Below are positions 1 to 7,862 of a stretch of DNA of 64,000 bases, piece by piece. Position numbers and translations under genes: made by a program. The stretch comes from DASZYF01 sp035545535 (GTDB lineage: Bacteria > Actinomycetota > Actinomycetes > Mycobacteriales > CAJCIY01). The stretch spans positions 1 through 64,000 of the forward strand of contig DASZYF010000142.1 in NCBI GenBank assembly GCA_035545535.1. The letters run 5' to 3'. Under the pieces are notes generated by a model. The model was not told where the DNA came from and searched no databases. It worked only from the letters and a program-made list of their open reading frames with translations. How positions within the stretch are numbered: position 1 is the first letter of the stretch; each line of letters opens with the position of its first letter.

Positions 1-45
1 GTTTCCTAAACCGTGTGCGATGGTTCGAATCCATCCGGGGGCACC
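1..45 (+). tRNA. tRNA-Arg(CCT), 3' part only
   Basis: The window opens inside a tRNA. The T arm is clear: stem GATGG at 19-23, loop TTCGAAT, stem CCATC at 31-35. It is followed by the acceptor 3' strand CGGGGGC (36-42), discriminator A43 and CC. With a four-base variable loop the anticodon loop is TTCCTAA at 3-9, which gives T33, anticodon CCT and A37, so arginine. The D arm and the 5' acceptor strand lie before the window. A five-base variable loop would put T at position 37 and is less likely. Confidence 0.75.
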
Positions 46-50
46 GTCAG

Positions 51-1154
51 TCAGGTCTCGACTTCCCCGATCGTCGTCGCGTCCACGACGGCTTGCATCG
101 TGCCGGCGCGTTCGAACGCAGCGCGCTGCACCTCCGCGCCGGTCCCGCGCGATCGGATGCGGTCGAGCCCCTCCCGCACGCGGTCGGCGTCGCCTGCGCG
201 GTCCAGCGCTGGGGAGACGTGCGCGACGAGCTCGTCGACGACGGTCCAGGCCGGGCGCAGCTGGGCCGATCCGTCGGCGGCGAACCGCACGAGCCGGTCA
301 GCCATGCCGTGGCGGGCGGACCGCCAGCCGGCGGCACGCAGCACCGCCACCGGGACGGCCGCTGGCGGCACACCCGCGGCCCACTCGTCCGCGGCGGTGT
401 CGACGAGCGCCCGGATGAGTCCGCCGAGCAGCACGCCGTCGTAGGGGTCGATGCACACGTCGCACACGCGGATCTCGACGGTGGGGTACTGCCGCGACAG
501 GCGGGCGTCGTAGTAGAGCATGCCCTCGTCGAGGGCGGCCCCTGTGGCGATCAGCTTCTCGGTGGTCGCGCGGTAGGAGTCGAGCGAACCCCACACGTCG
601 GTCTCGCCGGCGGTCGGCCAGCGCCCCCACAGCACTCGCCGGTAGGAGGCGTAGCCCGTGTCCCGTCCGTCACAGAACGGTGAGCTCGACGAGAGCGCGA
701 CGAGCGGCGCCAACCACGGACGGATCCGGTCCAGCACCGCGACGCCCTCCTCGGCGGACGCGACGCCCACGTGCACGTGCATGCCGCAGGTGAGCTGCGA
801 GCGAGCGACGTCGCCGAACTCGTCGGCCATGCGCAGGTAGCGCGCGGCGGGCGTCAGGTGTGAGCGGGTCGCGAACGGAGCCGTGCCCGACGCGACGAGC
901 CGGAGACCGCGCTCGCGGGCCGCCCGATCGAGCTCGCCGCGCATCGCGACGACATCGCGCTCGAGGTCCGTGAGCTCCTCGCACGGTCGCGTCCCGAGCT
1001 CGACCTGCTCCTGCTTGAGCTCGTGCTCGAACTGGTCGCCGTCGCTGCTCTCCTTCGCCGCGGCGACGACCGCTTCTCCCGACGGAGCGAGCGCGGCCCG
1101 GCCCGTCGGGACCACGAAGAGCTCTTCCTCGATGCCGACCGTGCGCGGGCTCAC
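51..1154 (-). CDS. Carboxylate-amine ligase, YbdK/GCS2 family
   Basis: About 367 residues of the glutamate-cysteine ligase type 2 (GCS2) fold. The N-terminus carries the family signature VGIEEEL, whose acidic residues bind Mg-ATP. Later come the stretches CGMHVHVGV and LSRQYPTVEIRVCD, typical of YbdK-like weak glutamate-cysteine ligases. The physiological amine acceptor of this family is usually unknown; a glutathione-like or ergothioneine-related role is only a guess. The GTG at 1154 puts VSPRTVGIEEE at the N-terminus, as in relatives; a GTG at 1178 would add eight unconserved residues. The gene ends six bases after the tRNA and lies downstream of the NlpC/P60 gene on the same strand. Confidence 0.85.
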   Translation of the reverse strand: MSPRTVGIEEELFVVPTGRAALAPSGEAVVAAAKESSDGDQFEHELKQEQVELGTRPCEELTDLERDVVAMRGELDRAARERGLRLVASGTAPFATRSHLTPAARYLRMADEFGDVARSQLTCGMHVHVGVASAEEGVAVLDRIRPWLAPLVALSSSSPFCDGRDTGYASYRRVLWGRWPTAGETDVWGSLDSYRATTEKLIATGAALDEGMLYYDARLSRQYPTVEIRVCDVCIDPYDGVLLGGLIRALVDTAADEWAAGVPPAAVPVAVLRAAGWRSARHGMADRLVRFAADGSAQLRPAWTVVDELVAHVSPALDRAGDADRVREGLDRIRSRGTGAEVQRAAFERAGTMQAVVDATTIGEVET

Positions 1155-1188
1155 ACGCGAGCAGTACCCCGCGGACACCCGCCTGACG

Positions 1189-2328
1189 TCAGCCGGTGAC
1201 GCGGACCGCCCCGGTGTAGGCGTCCCACCAGACGGGTACCTGCTCCACGGTCGCGCCGGTGTGCGGGGCGTCGATCATCTCGCCGCCCCCGACGTAGAGG
1301 CCCACGTGGTGCACGTCGGAGTAGAAGAAGACGAGGTCGCCCGGCTGCAGCTCGTCGCGGGACACGTGGCGGCCCGCGTTCCACTGGTCGCCGGTGTAGT
1401 GCGGCAGCGCGATGCCGGCCTTGCCGTAGACGTACATGACGAGACCGGAGCAGTCGAAGGAGTCCGGGCCGGCGGCGCCGTAGACGTAGGGCTTGCCGAT
1501 CTCGCGGCGCGCCCACGACAGCGCGATGCTCACGGCGTCACCGTTCGGCGGCCCTGGGTCCGGGGCCACCTCCGCCGGGGCGGGCTGGCTCGACGGTGTG
1601 CTCGCGGCGACGGCCGCGCGCTGGGCCGCGAGCTCCTGCGCCTGCTGCTCGGCCTGCGCGAGCGCGGCGGCCTTCGCCGCCCGCTCCTTCGCCTGAGCGG
1701 CGGCGAGCGCGGCCTGCGCCTCGGCGATCAGCCGGGCCTGCTCCTGCTGGAGGTGGTCGAGGAGCGCCTGCTGCTGGCTGACGGCGGCGAGGATCGCCGT
1801 CCGCTTGGCGGCGGCGGCGTCGGCGACCTGCTGCGCATCCCGCTTCGCGGCGTCGGCCGCGCGGCTGGCGTCGTTCGCGACCTTGATCTGCGACCGGAGC
1901 GCGTCGATGGCCTGCGACCGCTGCCCGGCGACCTCGGTCGCGGAGCTGGCGCGGTCGAGGAACGTCTCGGGGTCGCCGGCGCTGACGAACGCGGTGAACG
2001 AGCCGAGGCTCGCGTCCATGTACATCGTGCGGGCGAGCTTGCGCACGCCGGCGCGGCGCTGGCTGAGGAGCTGCGCGGCCTGGTCAGCCTTGCTCTGCGC
2101 GGCCGCCGACGTGCGCTCCGCGGCGGCGAGCGCGATCTGCGCGGCGTTGTACTGCTCGGAGATCTGCTCGGTCTGGTCCTGCAGCGCGGCGAGGCGCGCC
2201 TTGGTGGCGGCGATGTCGGACGCGATGTCGGCGTGCGCCGCGCCCGAGCCGGCGACGATCATCGAGCAGAGCAGGCCCATCGCGATCAGGACCCGGAACG
2301 GCGCTGCGCGACGCTCCCCCGCTCGCAT
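1189..2328 (-). CDS. Secreted NlpC/P60 peptidoglycan endopeptidase with coiled coil
   Basis: 379 residues. An N-terminal signal peptide ends near AGSGAAHA. A long Ala/Gln/Glu-rich coiled coil (about residues 35-240) follows, as in RipA/CwlO-type hydrolases, then a short Pro-rich linker and a C-terminal NlpC/P60 domain. The catalytic Cys293 sits in DSFDCSGL, and His341 in HHVGLYVG and His356 in DAPHTG complete the Cys-His-His site. It should cleave D-glutamyl-mesoDAP bonds in stem peptides outside the membrane, with the coiled coil as inhibitory or docking module. The ATG at 2328 is chosen because it directly precedes the basic and hydrophobic signal peptide; the upstream open stretch is Arg-rich and unlike a leader. 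Confidence 0.9.
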   Translation of the reverse strand: MRAGERRAAPFRVLIAMGLLCSMIVAGSGAAHADIASDIAATKARLAALQDQTEQISEQYNAAQIALAAAERTSAAAQSKADQAAQLLSQRRAGVRKLARTMYMDASLGSFTAFVSAGDPETFLDRASSATEVAGQRSQAIDALRSQIKVANDASRAADAAKRDAQQVADAAAAKRTAILAAVSQQQALLDHLQQEQARLIAEAQAALAAAQAKERAAKAAALAQAEQQAQELAAQRAAVAASTPSSQPAPAEVAPDPGPPNGDAVSIALSWARREIGKPYVYGAAGPDSFDCSGLVMYVYGKAGIALPHYTGDQWNAGRHVSRDELQPGDLVFFYSDVHHVGLYVGGGEMIDAPHTGATVEQVPVWWDAYTGAVRVTG

Positions 2329-2531
2329 CCGCACTCGCCGCTGCACCTCTCGTCCGCGCTGTCCGCTCCCTCGCTGAGAGAACTGTAACCAGCAGCTCGC
2401 CGTGCGTCGGACGGCTCTCACAGCGGGCTCACAGCAGCGCCGCCGTCGGGCGCGCATGGGTGCGCGCCGCAGCGGGCATCGGTGTCAGCGAGCCCGCACC
2501 CCCGCGGGATCGATGGTGAGAGGTGATCGAC
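2329..2531. other. Intergenic region between divergent nlpC/P60 and repeat-peptide genes
   Basis: About 200 bases without a convincing gene. It must hold the promoters of both flanking genes. A purine-rich ribosome-binding site (GAGAGGTG, 2518-2525) lies six bases before the ATG at 2532. I see no clear terminator or operator. Confidence 0.5.
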
Positions 2532-2735
2532 ATGAGCGAAGGTCCGGCTGACGGCGGTGCCGCGGGCACGCCTGGTCAGAACGACGGCGGCGCCGACGGC
2601 GGCGCCGAGGGTCCCGCCGACGGCGGCGCGAACCAGGGTCAGAACGACGGCGGCGCCGACGGCGGCGCTGAGGGTCCCGCCGACGGCGGCGCGAACCAGG
2701 GTCAGGACGACGGCGGCGCCGACGGTGGCGCCTGA
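2532..2735 (+). CDS. Small repetitive Gly/Ala/Asp-rich peptide
   Basis: A 67-residue protein made almost entirely of a 21-residue tandem unit that reads QNDGGADGGAEGPADGGANQ plus G, present in two full copies and a partial third, built on the DGGA core. It is strongly acidic, has no hydrophobic core, signal peptide or cysteine, and should be disordered. A good ribosome-binding site (GAGAGGTG) precedes the ATG. Its last codons overlap the GTG start of the JmjC oxygenase by 11 bases, so the two are probably translated together. I do not recognise a family. It could be a leader-type coupling peptide, a disordered acidic protein, or a multi-repeat substrate of the oxygenase next door. Alternatively the repeat is a chance open frame in GC-rich DNA. 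Confidence 0.5.
   Translation: MSEGPADGGAAGTPGQNDGGADGGAEGPADGGANQGQNDGGADGGAEGPADGGANQGQDDGGADGGA
2577..2732 (+). repeat. 63-bp tandem repeat, about 2.5 copies
   Basis: Copies begin at 2577, 2640 and 2703 (the last truncated at 30 bases) with an exact 63-base period. They differ at only a few positions, for example C/T in the GCC/GCT codon before GAG and A/G in the AAC/GAC codon at each start. The unit is 21 codons, so copy-number change keeps the reading frame. Confidence 0.9.
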
Positions 2736-3951
2736 CAGATCAGCGACCGGCGCCGGGCCTGCGGGCCCGGCGCTCGCCGCGCTCGTCGGTGATGTCGACG
2801 CGTTCGCCCGCGACCACTGGGATCGCGGCCCGCTGCTGCGGCGGGCGGCGGACCTCCCGTCGGGCGCGGTGACGCTGGGGCTCGACGACATCGACGAGCT
2901 GCTGTCGGAGCGGGCGCTGCGCGTGCCGTTCGTGCGGGTCACGAGCAACGGCACCGTCACGCCGACCTCGGTGTACACCTCGGGCGCCGGCGCCGGCGCG
3001 AGCATCAACGACCAGGTGCGCGACACCGCGGTCGCCGCCCTGCTGGCCGAGGGGCAGACCGTCGTGCTGCAAGGCCTGCACCGCAGCCACGCCGCGGTGC
3101 GCCGGTTCACGTCCGCGCTCGCGGCGGAGCTGGCCTGCCCGGTGCAGGCGAACGCCTACGTCACGCCGGCGCGCGAGCAGGGGTTCGACCCTCACTACGA
3201 CGTGCACGACGTGTTCGTCGTGCAGCTGGCCGGCCGCAAGCGCTGGCGCGTGCACGAGCCCGTGCACCGCAGCCCGTTGCCGGACCAGCCCTGGACCGAC
3301 CACCGCGAGGCGGTGAAGGGCCGGGCCGACGAGGAGCCGCTGCTCGATGTCGTGCTCGAACCCGGTGACGTGCTCTACCTGCCCCGCGGCACCGTCCACA
3401 GCGCGCGCTCCGAAGACGGGCTGTCGGCGCACCTCACGATCGGCGTGCACCCGCCGACGCTGCACCAGATCGCCCGCGCCGCGCTCGACGAGCTGGCTGA
3501 CGATGTCGAGCTCCGCGCGTCGCTGCCGCTCGGCACCCGGCTCGACGGAGGGTCGGGCACGGAGGTCGTGCGCAAGGCGATGGCCCGCGTCCTGACGTCG
3601 CTCGACAGCGTCGACCCGCAACGGGTCGCGCGCAGCGTCGCGATCGACGTCGTCACCGCGACCCGGCCGGACCCGATCGCACCGCTCGCGCACGCACAGC
3701 TGCTCACGACCCTCGACGAGCACACCCGCGTCGTCCGCCGCCGCGGCCTGCTCGTCGTGATCGACGAAGGCACCGTGCGCCTGCCCGAGCAGCCGGTGGC
3801 CATCGCACCGGAGGAGCGCGCCGCCGTCGCGCTCGTGCTCGACGGCGCCCCGCACAGCGCGGCCGAGCTGACGATGCTCCCGGTCGAGGCCGCCGTCGGG
3901 CTGGTCCGCCGCCTCGCCACCGCGGGCGCGCTGGTCGCCGCTGCGGGATGA
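2725..3951 (+). CDS. JmjC/cupin-4 Fe(II)/2-oxoglutarate oxygenase (ribosomal oxygenase-like)
   Basis: 408 residues from the GTG at 2725. The cupin core (about 20-235) carries the iron triad His157-x-Asp159 in FDPHYDVHD and His225 in RGTVHSA. The segment VFVVQLAGRKRWRVHEP is typical of RoxA/YcfD-like JmjC hydroxylases. The C-terminal 170 residues form a dimerisation region and a winged-helix-like end (EERAAVALVLDG to VGLVRRLATAG), as in ribosomal oxygenases. Known relatives hydroxylate Arg or His in ribosomal proteins; the substrate here is not shown. The start overlaps the repetitive peptide gene by 11 bases, and the end overlaps the next gene by ATGA, so all three form one translationally coupled operon. 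Confidence 0.88.
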   Translation: MAPDRSATGAGPAGPALAALVGDVDAFARDHWDRGPLLRRAADLPSGAVTLGLDDIDELLSERALRVPFVRVTSNGTVTPTSVYTSGAGAGASINDQVRDTAVAALLAEGQTVVLQGLHRSHAAVRRFTSALAAELACPVQANAYVTPAREQGFDPHYDVHDVFVVQLAGRKRWRVHEPVHRSPLPDQPWTDHREAVKGRADEEPLLDVVLEPGDVLYLPRGTVHSARSEDGLSAHLTIGVHPPTLHQIARAALDELADDVELRASLPLGTRLDGGSGTEVVRKAMARVLTSLDSVDPQRVARSVAIDVVTATRPDPIAPLAHAQLLTTLDEHTRVVRRRGLLVVIDEGTVRLPEQPVAIAPEERAAVALVLDGAPHSAAELTMLPVEAAVGLVRRLATAGALVAAAG

Positions 3952-4862
3952 CGGCGCCAGCACGTCACGCGGCCGAACCCCGCGCTCTGCGGGACCGGTG
4001 CGCGTTCGCGGCGCAGCGCCGGGACGACGCCCGCGCCGGGACCGCACCGACCACCTCCGGGTTCTTCCTCGTCGAGCAACCCGGCGGGTGGGGGCGGCTC
4101 GCGCTCGAGGAGTCGACGCTCGACACCGACGTCGGCATCGCCGTCGCCCGCGCCTGCGGCGCGGTCGGCGTCCGGCCCTTGCTCATCCGCCGGCCGGGGC
4201 GTCACGGGGGCGGCGGGCCGCGCCGGTGGTTCCGCGTGGACGGCCGGGCCGAGACGCCGACCATCCGCACGGGCACCTTCACCGATGATCGCGAGCTGCT
4301 CGAGATCGCCAGCGATGCGGGCAGCGGGACCGCGCACGACGCGCCGCTCGTCCTCGTGTGCACGCACGGCCGTCACGACCCCTGCTGCGCGATCCGCGGC
4401 CGGCCGGTCGCCGCGGCGTTCGGCGCGCTGGACCCGGACGCGACGTGGGAGTGCTCGCACGTCGGCGGCGACCGCTTCGCGGGCAACGTCGTCGTCTTGC
4501 CGTGGGGGCTCTACTACGGCTGGGTCGAGCCGTCGGACGCCGAGGCGCTGCTCACGACCGTGCGGGAGCGGCGGGTGCTCCCCCGGCTGTTGCGCGGCCG
4601 GTCGTGCTTCCCGCCGCCGGTGCAGGCCGCGCAAGCCTTCGCGCGCGACGCGCTGCGGTGCGACGGCGTCGACGACCTCGGTCTGCTCGCCGTCGCGGGC
4701 GCGCCGCCGCAGTGGACGGTCACGCTCGCGCACGGCGACGGGCCGGTCCGGATCGAGGTGCGTCGCGAAGGCGCACCCGAGGCGGCGACGCTGACGTGCG
4801 CGGCCCGCACGCCGGTCCATCCGCCGGCCTGGCGGTTGCTCGCCCTGGAACGCGACAGCTGA
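3948..4862 (+). CDS. Sucrase/ferredoxin-like (Apd1-type) [2Fe-2S] thioredoxin-fold protein
   Basis: 304 residues. The middle region shows the family pattern CTHGRHDPCC (Cys138, Cys146, Cys147) and WECSHVGGDRFAGN (Cys169, His171), followed by VVVLPWGLYYG. These match the thioredoxin-like ferredoxin domain of the sucrase/ferredoxin-like family, whose yeast member Apd1 binds a [2Fe-2S] cluster with mixed Cys/His ligands. The role is electron transfer or redox tolerance; the partner is unknown. ATGA overlap with the JmjC oxygenase suggests the two act together, perhaps keeping the oxygenase iron reduced (inference). Confidence 0.85.
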   Translation: MTAPARHAAEPRALRDRCAFAAQRRDDARAGTAPTTSGFFLVEQPGGWGRLALEESTLDTDVGIAVARACGAVGVRPLLIRRPGRHGGGGPRRWFRVDGRAETPTIRTGTFTDDRELLEIASDAGSGTAHDAPLVLVCTHGRHDPCCAIRGRPVAAAFGALDPDATWECSHVGGDRFAGNVVVLPWGLYYGWVEPSDAEALLTTVRERRVLPRLLRGRSCFPPPVQAAQAFARDALRCDGVDDLGLLAVAGAPPQWTVTLAHGDGPVRIEVRREGAPEAATLTCAARTPVHPPAWRLLALERDS

Positions 4863-5012
4863 CGGTTGCGCCGAGCGGCGCGGCCGTCCGCGCGTTCGCT
4901 CGCGACACTCGGCCGGATGGCCTAGGGGTGGGTCGACGTTGGGTCGCGAGTGTTGCGGCGGGTCTCAAGCACCCCCGCCACGAGCCCGACCTCCTTCACC
5001 AGGAGGGGCCCC

Positions 5013-7853
5013 GTGCAGGAACGCCGCGAGACCGCCGGCTTCACCATGCGGTTCGTCATCGACTACGTACGCACCCACTACGGCGACGACCACGTCGCGC
5101 GGATGCTGCAGGTCGCGGGCGAGAGCCGCCCCCTTCACGTGCTCGAGGACGAGGGCGTCTGGTCGACCTACGACCAGAAGATCGCCCTGTTCGCCGCCGC
5201 CGCCGAGGTCACCGATCGCGACGACATCGCCCAGCTGATCGGCGAGTCCGCGCTGAGCTCCTCGGTCGGCTCGACGATGAAGGTCACGCTGGCCCTGGTC
5301 GGATCGCCGCAGGGCGTGCTGCGCGGCATCCCGCGCGCCAGCATGAAGTTCTCGACCGTCGCCGACATGCGGGCGGTCCAGGTCACCCGCTCCAGCGCCG
5401 TCCTGCACTACCGGGTCCACGACGGGTACGCGCTCAGCCGCTACGACTGCGACTACTCGATCGGCCTGCTCTCGAACGTGCCGGCGCTGTTCGGCCTGCC
5501 GGCCGCGACGGTGAAGCACGACGTCTGCCAGGTCCGCGGCGCCGACGAGTGCATCTACGAGCTCTCGTGGCGGCCGTTCCGCCGCCTCGCGAAGCGCCGC
5601 CGCCCGGAGCTGCCGGCCGACGCGCTGCTGACGCGGCTCAACCAGCTGCAAGACACCCTCGGCGATCTCGTGGCCACCAGCTCGGTCGACGAGGTGCTCG
5701 ACACCGTCGCTGCCCGGGCCGGCACGTCGGTGAGCGCTGAGCGGTTCGTCCTCGCCGCGCGCATCGAGGGCCGCGAGGCGGTGCACGTGCGCTCGACCGG
5801 CTTCACCCCGAGCGAGGCGCAGCAGATCGCCGACGACCTCGCCGCACGCCGGCCGGTCCAGGTCGGCGACGAGCACGCCGAGGTCGTCGACGTCCGCACC
5901 GCGACGCACAGCTACGGCCACCTCGTCGCGTTCGCGCGCTACCCCTTCCTCGACCACGAGCGCGAGCTGCTCGAGGCCTACGCCCGCCTCGCGGCGACCG
6001 CGCTCACCTCGGTCACCGCTCTCGCGGCCGCCGAGGACCGGCGCCAGGCCGCCGAGGCGCTGCTCGGGCTCGCGAGCACGCTGCACCGGGCCCACACCAG
6101 CAACGACGTCGCGTCCGCGGTGTCGGTCGCGTCACAGACCGTGATGGGCACCGACGCCGCCGGGGTGCTGCTCTTCGACGCGGAGAACAACACGCTGCGC
6201 GTCGCCGGGCACCACGGGTTCGAGCCGTCGTTCGGCCCGCTGCTGGAGGCGATGACGATCCGGCCGGAGGACACCCCGGAGATCGGCGACATCCTCGCGC
6301 ACCCCAACCGGCCCCGCGTGTACGAGCCGGGTGACGACCCGTTCATCAGCGGGCTCATGCAGGCGCTCGGTCTCGGGCGCATCGCCGTGCTGACGATCAA
6401 CGGCGACGAGCGTACGCATGGGGTGCTGATCGTCGGGTGGTTCAGCACGACGAACGCTCCCGTCGTCGGTCCGTCGCTGTTCGCCCGCCTCACCGGCCTC
6501 GCCGATCAGGCGACGAGCGCGCTCGAGAAGGCCGAGCTCGTCGACCGCGTGCACGCGCAGGCCACCACCGACGCGCTGACCGGCGTCGCCAACCGGAGGT
6601 TGCTCGCCGAGCGGCTCACGAACGCCATGCTCGCCGCCGGGCCGGCGACGCAGCCCGCGCTGCTGTTCATCGACCTCGACCGCTTCAAGATGATCAACGA
6701 CACGCTCGGGCACGCCGCCGGTGACGCACTGCTGAAGGTCGTCGCGCAGCGGCTGCAGGGCTGCGTGCGCGGCGAGGACCTGGTCGCCCGCCTCGGCGGT
6801 GACGAGTTCACCGTGCTGCTCCCGTCGGTCACCGATGCCGGGACCGCCGAGCAGCTGGCCGAGCGCATCGTCGCCACGCTGGCCGAGCCGGTGAGCGTCG
6901 ACGGCCGCACGCTCCACGTCCGTTGCAGCGTCGGCGTGCTGCTCGTCTCCTCCGACACCGCGGGCGTGAGCGAGGCGCTGCGCGACGCCGACGCGGCCAT
7001 GTACGCGGCGAAGAAGGCCGGCGGCAACCGCTACGTGCTGTTCGACCCCGACCGCTTCCGCTCCGACAGCGACGCGCTCGACCTCGAGAGCGACCTCTAC
7101 GCGGCGGTCACCGAGGAGCGCCTGCACCTCGCGTTCCAGCCGCAGGTCGACATCACCAACGGCAACGTCGTCGCCGCCGAGTGCCTCGTCCGCTGGCACG
7201 ACCCGGCGCGGGGCCTGGTGCCCCCCGACCGCTTCCTGCCCATCGCCGAGACGACCGGCCTCATCGTGCCGCTCGACCTCTGGGTGCTGCGCACCGCCTG
7301 CGCGCAGGCCGCGCAGTGGTGGCGCGACGGCCATGCCCTGCGGCTCGCCGTGAACGTGTCGGCCCGCACGCTGGCGGATCCGCGCTTCGTCCCGAGCGTG
7401 CTCGAGGCGCTCGAGAGCTCAGGCCTGTCGGCCGAGGCGCTGGAGATCGAGCTGACCGAGGCGGCGGCGATCGCCGACACCGAGACCGTGCGCGGTGTCC
7501 TCACCGCCCTGCGCGACCACGGGGTGAGCGTCGCGATCGACGACCTCGGCACCGGCTACTCGTCGCTGCAGTGGATCACGAGCTTCCCGGTCGACCGCAT
7601 CAAGATCGACCGCTCGTTCGTGGCGGACCTCGACACCAACGGCCGCGGCGCGCCGCTGGTCGAGGCGATCATCGCGATGGCGCACCGCCTGGGCCACGAG
7701 GTCATCGCCGAAGGCGTGGAGACCCGCGCGCAGATGCGGCGGCTGCTCACGCTCGGGTGCGCGGTGGCGCAGGGGTTCGCCCTCGGCCGGCCGGGGCCGG
7801 CCAGCGCGATCCCCGAGCTGCACTCCCGCGGCGTCGAGCTCGCGGCGGTCTGA
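5013..7853 (+). CDS. GAF-GGDEF-EAL cyclic-di-GMP protein with N-terminal sensory domain
   Basis: 946 residues. The GTG at 5013 is chosen because AGGAGG lies seven bases upstream. Residues 1-190 form an unassigned domain ending in a two-cysteine stretch (DVCQVRGADECIYELSW) that recalls V4R-like sensors. One or two GAF-like regions follow (about 200-500). The GGDEF domain has an intact GGDEF motif at 595-599, and the EAL domain has Glu723 in ECLVRW, Asp843-Asp844 in DDLGTGYS, the KIDRSFV lysine and AEGVET. Both domains therefore keep the residues needed for c-di-GMP synthesis and hydrolysis, although EAL itself reads ECL. No membrane segments are seen, so it is cytoplasmic. It ends nine bases before the convergent DUF6351 gene. 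Confidence 0.9.
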   Translation: MQERRETAGFTMRFVIDYVRTHYGDDHVARMLQVAGESRPLHVLEDEGVWSTYDQKIALFAAAAEVTDRDDIAQLIGESALSSSVGSTMKVTLALVGSPQGVLRGIPRASMKFSTVADMRAVQVTRSSAVLHYRVHDGYALSRYDCDYSIGLLSNVPALFGLPAATVKHDVCQVRGADECIYELSWRPFRRLAKRRRPELPADALLTRLNQLQDTLGDLVATSSVDEVLDTVAARAGTSVSAERFVLAARIEGREAVHVRSTGFTPSEAQQIADDLAARRPVQVGDEHAEVVDVRTATHSYGHLVAFARYPFLDHERELLEAYARLAATALTSVTALAAAEDRRQAAEALLGLASTLHRAHTSNDVASAVSVASQTVMGTDAAGVLLFDAENNTLRVAGHHGFEPSFGPLLEAMTIRPEDTPEIGDILAHPNRPRVYEPGDDPFISGLMQALGLGRIAVLTINGDERTHGVLIVGWFSTTNAPVVGPSLFARLTGLADQATSALEKAELVDRVHAQATTDALTGVANRRLLAERLTNAMLAAGPATQPALLFIDLDRFKMINDTLGHAAGDALLKVVAQRLQGCVRGEDLVARLGGDEFTVLLPSVTDAGTAEQLAERIVATLAEPVSVDGRTLHVRCSVGVLLVSSDTAGVSEALRDADAAMYAAKKAGGNRYVLFDPDRFRSDSDALDLESDLYAAVTEERLHLAFQPQVDITNGNVVAAECLVRWHDPARGLVPPDRFLPIAETTGLIVPLDLWVLRTACAQAAQWWRDGHALRLAVNVSARTLADPRFVPSVLEALESSGLSAEALEIELTEAAAIADTETVRGVLTALRDHGVSVAIDDLGTGYSSLQWITSFPVDRIKIDRSFVADLDTNGRGAPLVEAIIAMAHRLGHEVIAEGVETRAQMRRLLTLGCAVAQGFALGRPGPASAIPELHSRGVELAAV

Positions 7854-7862
7854 CGCCGGCCG

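Noticed and set aside
1183..1192. CTGACGTCAG palindrome near the YbdK start
   Set aside because: It has the same half-sites as the repeated operator but no six-base spacer, so it does not fit the class, and the nearby genes are unrelated.
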